This document shows, in pieces, positions 1 to 4,567 of a stretch of DNA of 7,640 nt (its first letter is position 1; each line of letters begins with the position of its first letter). The notes below the pieces were generated by a model. It searched no databases. It worked only from the letters and a program-made list of their open reading frames with translations, and had not been told where the DNA came from. Both the position numbers and the translations under genes were made by a program. This DNA comes from Puniceicoccales bacterium (GTDB lineage Bacteria; Verrucomicrobiota; Verrucomicrobiia; Opitutales; UBA953), in assembly GCA_031289285.1 (NCBI GenBank), contig JAITPT010000249.1, positions 1 through 7,640 on the forward strand. The letters are read 5' to 3'.

Positions 1-156
1 AAAGGACTCAAGGTGCAGTGCGGATTGGACACTAACCCTTATCCAACAGGCATAAAAGTCACCCCAGAGGAAATCTCCAAAGTGCTCCTCACACCCCACG
101 ATTTTCACGGCGACTGGAACTACACCATCGAGACAAACATTCCCCCAAAATTGTAA
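1..156 (+). CDS. ISAzo13-type DDE transposase, C-terminal end (partial, 5' cut by window)
   Basis: Frame 1 is open from the first base to a TAA at 154-156 and gives the last 51 residues of a protein. The segment reads GLKVQCGLDTNPYPTGIKV, then a TPEEI stretch, then LTPHDFHGDWNYTIE. The order 'LKV...LDTN.YP.GIKV...E...L..HDFHG.WNYTI' is, from memory, the typical tail of ISAzo13-family transposases (Pfam DDE_Tnp_ISAZ013), which move their own insertion sequence by DDE chemistry. The catalytic residues lie upstream of the window, so activity cannot be judged. The stop falls where the family normally ends, so the 3' end looks intact. The right terminal inverted repeat of the element should lie shortly after the stop, but I could not identify it without the left end. 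Confidence 0.72.
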   Translation, partial: KGLKVQCGLDTNPYPTGIKVTPEEISKVLLTPHDFHGDWNYTIETNIPPKL

Positions 157-214
157 CGGTTATTTTGTGACGACTCCTTACTTGAGTCCCCGTCCCCTGC
201 GCATCCCGCCCCTT

Positions 215-236
215 GCGCGGCGGCTCCCGCCAGCGC
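215..236. other. GC-rich hairpin downstream of the transposase
   Basis: GCGC-GGCGG (215-223) pairs with CCGCC-A-GCGC (227-236) around a CTC loop, giving 9 pairs with one bulged A. No T-run follows on either strand, so it is not a standard intrinsic terminator. In this GC-rich stretch such a stem can arise by chance. Confidence 0.3.
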
Positions 237-311
237 GAGATAGGTAGTGATTTCGCGCCAACTCCAATGACAGCGGCGGGCAACACTGCGAACTTGGGAA
301 ACGCGGAAAAC

Positions 312-327
312 AGGAGACAGCTTCATG
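312..327 (+). promoter_or_regulatory. Shine-Dalgarno AGGAG before the alternative ATG at 325
   Basis: AGGAG at 312-316 stands 8 bases before an ATG at 325-327 that is in frame with the hydrolase-like gene. This spacing is near ideal. Using it would add 48 residues before the signal peptide. By contrast, no purine-rich site precedes the GTG at 469 that starts exactly at the signal peptide. The site therefore bears directly on the choice of start. Confidence 0.45.
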
Positions 328-468
328 CTGCGGAGCAAAGAGCGACGTGCTTTCGGCGCAAGCTCCAACTCCCGCTGCGACGGCGGCGACGGCGACGATG
401 GCTGTGGTGTTGCGTTTGTCGAAAACTTCCGCCTTCCCAAAAACGGTTTCCCGTCAAAAGTCGCCGCC

Positions 469-2889
469 GTGAAAACACTCCCATTTCTCGCGGCCCTGTT
501 GTTATCGGGCGCGGCACTCGCGCTGCCGGAATTGCCAGCAGACACCAACGCCGCCGCCGCGCCCGCCGCGCCCGCCGACGCCAAAGTGGCGTTCCGCATC
601 TCAGATGGCGGCAGCCTCGCCGCCGAGTTCAACGCCGCCAGCGAACTCGTCTCCATCTACGCTGGCGACACGCACCACCGCGCCAGCAACGTGACGCGCC
701 TCGTCGGCTGCGTCGTCGAAGGCCGCCCCGTCGCCCGTGCGCTCGCCGATGGCGGCGTCGAGATACGCACCGTTTGGCGCAACCCAAGCAGCGGCGCGAC
801 GGCGACGCTCGCCGAGCGGTTCACGCCCGACCGCGCCCGCCGCTCCGTCCGCTGGGCGGTAGAGGTCACCGCGCCCGCCGGTCAAGCGCCCTTCACCGCG
901 CCCGTCCAAGTCGGCCTGCGTTTCCTCGGTGCCAGCCCGCACTGGCGTTTTTGGACGACTTGGGGCGACCCGCGTTTCAACGAAAGCTCTGCCGACTGGA
1001 AACAATACAACGCCCGCACCCGCGCAAACATCCACGCCGCCGCCGCCGCCCTCAAGACCGCCAACGGGCGCAACGCCGACGCCGCCGCCGTCGCGCCCAA
1101 CGCCGCCGGACGCAACTGGGGCGACCCGCTCCTGCCCCAGCCGCTCGCCGACGCCGTGTTTGACTACGGGATGCGCCCTGCCACCGAGCACAATTTCCTC
1201 CGCTACGGAATGCACTCTGTCCCCGTTTTTGCCGACGTGATAAGCGTCCCGCTCGTCACGTTGTTTCCGTCTAACAAGGCGCGGAGCGAGACGCCCAGCT
1301 CTGGCGAAACCGGCATCACGTTTGCCGCCGACCCCAATGACCGCTCGCTCGACGTGACGCTGCAAACCAGCGCAAACGGCCTCCTCGCCTTCCGCCACAT
1401 CAACCACCGCATCCACGCCGCCAACCCGCTGCACTTCCACTTCGACCTCACCGAACACGAGGCGGATTGGCGCGGCGGGCTGCGCTGGATGGCGAAACAC
1501 TACGCCGAGTTTTTCGATGTCAACGTCCCGCTCGCGCACGACGTCGCTGGCACGGGTGCCTATTCCAGCTCGCCCGACCTCATTTGCGAAAACGCCGAAA
1601 AGCTCCGCGAGGTCGGCCTGCGCGTCAACTGGCAGGCGAGTTTTGATTTTCCGTATATGGGCATGTTCATCCCGCCGCTCACCGACGACAACGCAGAGTG
1701 GAAAACCCACGGCGGCTGGCCGATGAGCATCGCCAAGTTTCGCGACGGCGTCCGCCGCGTGAAGGCCGCTGGCATTCACACCTTGAGCTATTTCAACGTG
1801 ACCGAGTTTGGCAAAAAAGTTCGCTGGCCATTGCCAGAAAAGTTCTCCGTCGCGAGGGCGGAAATCTGGCGCGACGGCAACGCATTTCTCCGCCACGAAA
1901 TCCCCGGTGCCATCGTCCGCATCGTGCTTCCCGCTACGAATGTCGCGGGTGCTGCCAGTGCTGGTGGCGGTGGCGGCGGTGGCGGTGGCCCCTTGCTCAG
2001 CAAACCCTACCACAGCTGGGAGGGGTGCATCGTCACCGACGCGGGCGACCCCGCCTACCAAGATTTTCTCGTCGCACAGGCACGGCGACATCTCGAAAAA
2101 CTCCCCGACGCCTCCGGCATCTGCATAGACCGCACCGACTGGATTCGCTACTACAACCACGTCGGCGACGACGGCGTGAGTTGGTGGCGCGACCGCCCGG
2201 CACGTGCGCTTTTGCTCGGCTGGCACGCCACTGTCGGGCGCATTGGCAAGGAGTTTCACGCCGCAGGGAAGGTTGTTTTTGTCAACAATCACGACAAACG
2301 TCTCGACGCCTACAAACACGCCGACGGCTATTACGACGAGCACACGCAGTTTCCCACTTCTGCGAACCTCACCGCCTTTGCCGCAATCCGCAAACCCGCG
2401 CTGGGCTGGACGCGCGACGCTGGCGATTTTCGGCCCGACCCCGACGGCTACATGCAGCGGTTCCTCTACCTCGGTATTTTTCCGACTGCCCCTGTCCCGA
2501 AGAACGACCACACAATCACGCCCGGTCCTGTCGCCGACAAATTGTATCGCGACTACGCGCCCTTGCTTTTGGCGATGCGCGGGAAAAAATGGGTGCTCGC
2601 AGAACGCGCCATTTTTGTCGTGGGCGGTGCTGCCAAAGCGAACCTTTTTGAGGTATTTGGGGGCTATTCTGCGCCGGTGGTTTTTGCGGGTGACCGCAAA
2701 CAGGCGACTCTTGTGTTGCGCGGTTTGGCGGGTGTCACAGCGGCGTCGAAGTTGTCGGTTTTGCATCCGGGTGTCGCAGCGGAAATCCCTGTGCAAGCCG
2801 AGAGCATTGTCGTCGAAAAAGACGGCACCGCCCTGCGTGTAACCGTCCCCCTGCTCCGCAGCTGCGCAATGTTGCGCATACGCCAGTAG
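469..2889 (+). CDS. Secreted glycoside-hydrolase-like protein, family uncertain
   Basis: Read from the GTG at 469 this is an 806-residue protein. It begins with a classic signal peptide: Lys2, a hydrophobic core at about 4-17, and Ala-Leu-Ala at 16-18 as the likely cleavage site. Residues of about 20-320 look beta-rich. A barrel-like part follows, with WRGGLRWMAKHYAEFF near 335, FDFPYMGMF near 392 and a GWPMSIAKFRDGVRRVKAAG helix near 416. Next come an acidic strand end GICIDRTDW (Asp554, Asp557) and DGYYDEH (Asp623, Glu624). Candidate catalytic acids are therefore Asp554/Asp557 and Asp623/Glu624; that is inference. The last ~110 residues look like a beta-sandwich, as in many retaining glycosidases. 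A nine-glycine run (499-507, bases 1963-1989) interrupts the barrel. The alternative start at 325 has a better ribosome binding site but would bury the signal peptide 48 residues in. The last nine codons and the stop lie in repeat-derived DNA. I do not recognise the exact family; a carbohydrate-active role is the best guess. Confidence 0.8.
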   Translation: MKTLPFLAALLLSGAALALPELPADTNAAAAPAAPADAKVAFRISDGGSLAAEFNAASELVSIYAGDTHHRASNVTRLVGCVVEGRPVARALADGGVEIRTVWRNPSSGATATLAERFTPDRARRSVRWAVEVTAPAGQAPFTAPVQVGLRFLGASPHWRFWTTWGDPRFNESSADWKQYNARTRANIHAAAAALKTANGRNADAAAVAPNAAGRNWGDPLLPQPLADAVFDYGMRPATEHNFLRYGMHSVPVFADVISVPLVTLFPSNKARSETPSSGETGITFAADPNDRSLDVTLQTSANGLLAFRHINHRIHAANPLHFHFDLTEHEADWRGGLRWMAKHYAEFFDVNVPLAHDVAGTGAYSSSPDLICENAEKLREVGLRVNWQASFDFPYMGMFIPPLTDDNAEWKTHGGWPMSIAKFRDGVRRVKAAGIHTLSYFNVTEFGKKVRWPLPEKFSVARAEIWRDGNAFLRHEIPGAIVRIVLPATNVAGAASAGGGGGGGGGPLLSKPYHSWEGCIVTDAGDPAYQDFLVAQARRHLEKLPDASGICIDRTDWIRYYNHVGDDGVSWWRDRPARALLLGWHATVGRIGKEFHAAGKVVFVNNHDKRLDAYKHADGYYDEHTQFPTSANLTAFAAIRKPALGWTRDAGDFRPDPDGYMQRFLYLGIFPTAPVPKNDHTITPGPVADKLYRDYAPLLLAMRGKKWVLAERAIFVVGGAAKANLFEVFGGYSAPVVFAGDRKQATLVLRGLAGVTAASKLSVLHPGVAAEIPVQAESIVVEKDGTALRVTVPLLRSCAMLRIRQ

Positions 2890-2963
2890 CGCCCCCCCCA
2901 CTCCCTCGTATGTGTACGTGCGTGTGCGTGGATATGTTCTGTGCAGTTGGTGAGGAGTGAGGG

Positions 2964-2995
2964 TGCGTGAGTGCGTGAATGCGTGGCTGCGTGGC
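2964..2995 (+). repeat. Octamer tandem TGCGTRRN, four copies, at the head of unit 1
   Basis: TGCGTGAG, TGCGTGAA, TGCGTGGC and TGCGTGGC follow one another without gaps and run directly into TGTGCTCG of the anchor block. Units 2, 3 and 4 carry three octamers each at 3390-3413, 3788-3811 and 4177-4200, with slightly different letters. Confidence 0.75.
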
Positions 2996-3096
2996 TGTGC
3001 TCGTAACGCAGACTGCCATGTCTGTTTCCGATGCAAGCGAAAAAGTGTCTGGCACTTTATTGCATTCTGCCCCGCCAATTGCCACTTTTGGGTTTG

Positions 3097-3203
3097 GACA
3101 GGATGAACAGGATGGACAGGATTTTTGTGTGTATTGGTATATTTTCTTCGTTTTTTTTGAGATTTTCTCTATCATCATCCTGTTAATCCTGTCCATCCTG
3201 TCT
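3097..3203. repeat. ACAGGAT / ATCCTGT stem-loop in unit 1
   Basis: Three ACAGGAT heptamers (3098, 3107 and 3116, spaced 9 bases) form the left arm; three ATCCTGT heptamers (from about 3177) form the right arm. Over 26 paired positions only 3 mismatch, all in the two-base linkers between heptamers. The loop is a T-rich segment of about 50 bases. Arms of this heptamer type recur, from memory, in intergenic DNA of diverse environmental bacteria; their role is unknown to me. Decayed versions are at 3515-3620 and 3913-4018. Confidence 0.8.
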
Positions 3204-3219
3204 AAAGACTACGAACGCC

Positions 3220-3290
3220 GGAACGGAAATGGAAACGGAAATAGAAAGGGAAACGGAAATAGAAAGGGAAACGGGATGGGAATGGGAAAA
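3220..3290 (+). repeat. Purine-rich GGAAAY tract in unit 1, with 18-bp tandem
   Basis: The plus strand is almost pure purine with a six-base rhythm (GGAAAC, GGAAAT, AGAAAG, GGGAAT). The 18-mer GGAAACGGAAATAGAAAG is repeated perfectly at 3231-3248 and 3249-3266 and begins again at 3267. Homologous tracts at 3636-3692 and 4035-4105 have different repeat numbers and orders, as expected for slippage-prone DNA. Confidence 0.8.
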
Positions 3291-3514
3291 GCACCTGTCC
3301 CTTTTTGATGTGGGAAAAGCGCCTGTCCCTTTTTGAGGATACGCTGGCAACGCCTCCCCCGCATGGATGTGTTCTGTGCATGGATGAGGTGCGTAGATGC
3401 GTAGATGCGTAGCTGTGCTCGTAACGCAGACTGCCATGTCTATTTCCGATGCAAGCGAAAAAGCGTCTGGCACTTTATTGCACCCTGCCCTGCCAATTGC
3501 TGCTTTCTGGTTTA

Positions 3515-3620
3515 GACAGGATGAACAGGAAAAACAGGATTTTTGCGTGTATTGGTATATTTTCTTCGTTTTTTTGAGATTTTTTCTGTCATCATCCTGT
3601 TAATCCTGTCCATTCAGTCT
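3515..3620. repeat. ACAGGAT / ATCCTGT stem-loop in unit 2 (decayed)
   Basis: The left arm keeps three ACAGGA cores but the middle linker is now AAA. The right arm keeps two perfect ATCCTGT heptamers and a third changed to ATTCAGT. Pairing is still extensive but weaker than in unit 1, and the changes in the two arms do not compensate each other. Confidence 0.7.
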
Positions 3621-3635
3621 AAAAATACGAACGTC

Positions 3636-3692
3636 TGAACGGGAACGGGAATCGAAATGGAAACGGAAATAGAAAGGGAAAAATCGAAAAAA
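3636..3692 (+). repeat. Purine-rich tract in unit 2
   Basis: Same GGAAAY/GGGAAC vocabulary as the unit 1 tract but without the perfect 18-mer duplication; it ends in an A-rich run leading into the CCTGTCCC-type motif. Confidence 0.7.
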
Positions 3693-3912
3693 ACGTCTGT
3701 CCCTTTTTGCCGAAGCGGCTGTGCAATGTCGCGAATACGCCGATAACGCCCTCTCTCTGCAGGATGTGTTCTGTGGCGCGGGTGAGTTGCGTGGGTGCAT
3801 GAATGCGTAGCTGTGCTCGTAACGCAGACTGCCATGTCTGTTTCCGATGCAAGCGAAAAAGCGTCTGGCACTTTATTGCACCCTACCCTGCCAATTGCCG
3901 CTTTCTGGTTTA

Positions 3913-4018
3913 GACAGGATGAACAGGAAAAACAGGAATTTTGCGTGTATTGGTATATTTTCTTCGTTTTTTTGAGATTTTCTCTGTCATCATCCTGTTA
4001 ATCCTGTCCATCCTGTCT
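3913..4018. repeat. ACAGGAT / ATCCTGT stem-loop in unit 3
   Basis: The left arm shares the AAA linker change with unit 2 and ends ACAGGAAT, while the right arm retains three perfect ATCCTGT heptamers as in unit 1. The T-run in the loop has 7 bases here and in unit 2, against 8 in unit 1. Confidence 0.72.
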
Positions 4019-4034
4019 AAAGACTACGAACGCC

Positions 4035-4105
4035 GGAACGGAAATGGGAACCGAAATGGGAATCGAAATAGAAAGGGAAGCGGGATGGGAACGGGAATGG
4101 GAAAA
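4035..4105 (+). repeat. Purine-rich tract in unit 3
   Basis: Six-base purine rhythm with GGAACCGAAATG and GGAATCGAAATAG variants, ending GGGAACGGGAATGGGAAAAG like the unit 1 tract. Confidence 0.7.
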
Positions 4106-4123
4106 GCGCCTGTCCCTTTTTGA

Positions 4124-4316
4124 GGATACGCTGGCAACGCCTCCCCCGCATGGATGTGTTCTGTGCATGGATGAGGTGCGTGGGTGCGTAGATGCGCAGG
4201 TGTGCTCGTAACGCAGACTGCCCTGTCTGTTTCCGATGCAAGCGAAAAAGCGTCTGGCACTTTATTGCGTCCAGCCCCAATAAAGAATAAAGTGCCAGAC
4301 GCTTTTTTACTTGCAC
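4124..4316 (+). repeat. Array unit 4, truncated
   Basis: The head is nearly identical to unit 2, followed by octamers at 4177-4200, the CAGACTGCCCTGTCTG dyad and the CTGGCAC motif at 4245-4267. After 19 non-repeat bases comes an inverted copy of that motif, and the array ends. The stem-loop, purine tract and CCTGTCCC motif of the full unit are absent. Confidence 0.85.
4237..4315. terminator. Long hairpin at the array end, candidate bidirectional terminator
   Basis: The left arm 4245-4266 (AAAAAGCGTCTGGCACTTTA plus TT) is perfectly complementary to 4286-4307 over 22 bases. After two mismatches, six more pairs (TGCAAG 4237-4242 with CTTGCA 4310-4315) extend each arm to 30 bases. The loop is 19 bases (4267-4285). 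An A-run on the left and a T-run on the right make it usable from either strand, and it sits between convergent genes. The stem is longer than most intrinsic terminators, so it may equally be a mobile-repeat end or an inverted duplication. Confidence 0.6.
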
Positions 4317-4567
4317 TTGATTTTCCTGCGGTTTCCCCGTTGCAAACCGCCTCTACAATTTGGCATCTCATCTTCTTCAAAAAAACGACAACCACACACG
4401 TCAAATGCCACCACTCGATGCACAGAAGCCCTTGCTGCCAAGACTAATACACACGATTGGTATCGCTTGGAAAACACACCAAGTCCCCGAAGAGACGACA
4501 GCGCGTGGAGTCTGTGCCCCATTGCTGCTATCGCCCCGTTGGGGCGTTTTTCGCTCTTCGCCCCCTG
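4317..4567. other. Spacer between repeat array and metal ATPase gene
   Basis: No gene is supported. It holds a perfect 7-bp stem GCGGTTT/AAACCGC (4328-4334 and 4344-4350, loop of 9, no T-run) and the terminator at 4532-4551. Open frames here have no recognisable motifs and on the minus strand run straight into the repeats. Confidence 0.6.
4532..4551 (+). terminator. Rho-independent terminator, plus-strand orientation
   Basis: CGCCCC (4532-4537), loop GTT, GGGGCG (4541-4546) and then TTTTT (4547-4551) give a compact GC-rich stem with a T-run. Read on the minus strand the stem is preceded by A's but lacks a following T-run, so it suits plus-strand transcripts. It would stop read-through from the hydrolase-like gene and the array before it invades the ATPase gene in antisense. 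Confidence 0.72.

Larger units (their letters stand above)
157..468. other. Intergenic region between transposase and hydrolase-like gene
   Basis: No convincing gene. It should contain the right end of the insertion sequence, probably in the less GC-rich first 45 bases, where a small dyad GACTC/GAGTC (172-176 and 184-188) sits. From about 190 the base composition becomes strongly GC-rich. A hairpin lies at 215-236 and a Shine-Dalgarno-like AGGAG at 312-316. The stretch 325-468 is open in frame with the downstream gene, but its translation is low-complexity and unlike a conserved domain. No clear -35/-10 pair was recognised. Confidence 0.55.
2861..3336 (+). repeat. Array unit 1 (overlaps the 3' end of the hydrolase-like gene)
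   Basis: This is the most divergent head. Bases 2861-2893 match 3718-3750 of unit 3 at 27 of 33 positions without gaps, which places the unit start inside the upstream gene. It holds four octamers (2964-2995), the dyad at 3009-3024, the CTGGCAC motif at 3040-3062, the stem-loop arms at 3097-3122 and 3174-3203, the purine tract at 3220-3290, and two copies of the CCTGTCCC motif (3286-3308 and 3314-3336). It is longer than the other units because of the extra motif copy and a longer head. Confidence 0.85.
3337..3717 (+). repeat. Array unit 2
   Basis: It starts with GGATACGCTGGCAACGCC, a head shared almost exactly with unit 4. It holds three octamers (3390-3413), the CAGAC dyad with the partner arm changed to GTCTA, the CTGGCAC motif at 3458-3480, stem-loop arms at 3515-3540 and about 3591-3620, a purine tract at 3636-3692 and a variant CCTGTCCC-type motif (GTCTGTCCC) at 3686-3709. 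The last ATCCTGT of the right arm has decayed to ATTCAGT. Confidence 0.85.
3718..4123 (+). repeat. Array unit 3
   Basis: The head (GCTGTGCAATGTCGCGAATA) resembles unit 1 rather than units 2 and 4. It holds octamers at 3788-3811, the CTGGCAC motif at 3856-3878, stem-loop arms at about 3913-3937 and 3988-4018, a purine tract at 4035-4105 and the CCTGTCCC motif at 4101-4123. Its segment after the stem-loop (AAAGACTACGAACGCCGG) matches unit 1 and differs from unit 2. Confidence 0.85.
2861..4316. repeat. Composite tandem repeat array, about 400-bp units, 3 full plus 1 truncated
   Basis: The block TGTGCTCGTAACGCAGACTG occurs at 2996, 3414, 3812 and 4201, giving periods of 418, 398 and 389 bases. 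The sequence between these anchors is clearly homologous, unit to unit, along nearly its whole length. Every unit has the same order of parts: ATACGC block, TGTTCTGTG block, octamer run, CAGAC/GTCTG dyad, CTGGCACTTTATT motif, ACAGGAT arm, T-rich spacer, ATCCTGT arm, GGAAAY purine tract, CCTGTCCCTTTTT motif. The fourth unit stops after the CTGGCACTTTATT motif. The array fills the space between two convergent genes. No transposase or integrase is encoded in it. The unit may be a genome-wide dispersed repeat that has been locally duplicated. Confidence 0.92.

Noticed and set aside
213..1163. Arg-rich plus-strand ORF overlapping the hydrolase-like gene start
   Set aside because: It is an out-of-frame shadow with extreme arginine content and no domain features.
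601..3078. An 825-codon open frame on the minus strand opposite the hydrolase-like gene
   Set aside because: It is the mirror of a GC-rich gene, shows no recognisable motif, is overly rich in Arg/Gly/Val, and starts inside the repeat array. The plus-strand frame has a signal peptide and plausible domains.
2979..3308. A small plus-strand ORF with a hydrophobic stretch, with relatives at 3397-3603 and 3795-4001
   Set aside because: These are translations of homologous repeat units. The T-run in the loop is 8 bases in unit 1 but 7 in units 2 and 3, so the frame breaks at that point, and the tail is just the purine hexamer run. Neither pattern fits a conserved protein.
2861..4316. CRISPR array
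   Set aside because: The repeat period is about 400 bases, units are homologous along their length rather than alternating short repeats with unique spacers, and no cas genes are present.
4328..4350. GCGGTTT/AAACCGC hairpin as a terminator
   Set aside because: The stem is perfect for 7 pairs, but neither strand has a T-run after it. It is noted only as a structure in the spacer.
3614..4404. Minus-strand ORFs in the array sharing PDAFSLASETDMAVCVTST
   Set aside because: They are antisense readings of the dyad and CTGGCAC motif regions of the repeats. The shared peptide follows from DNA repeat identity, and their remaining parts diverge in frame.
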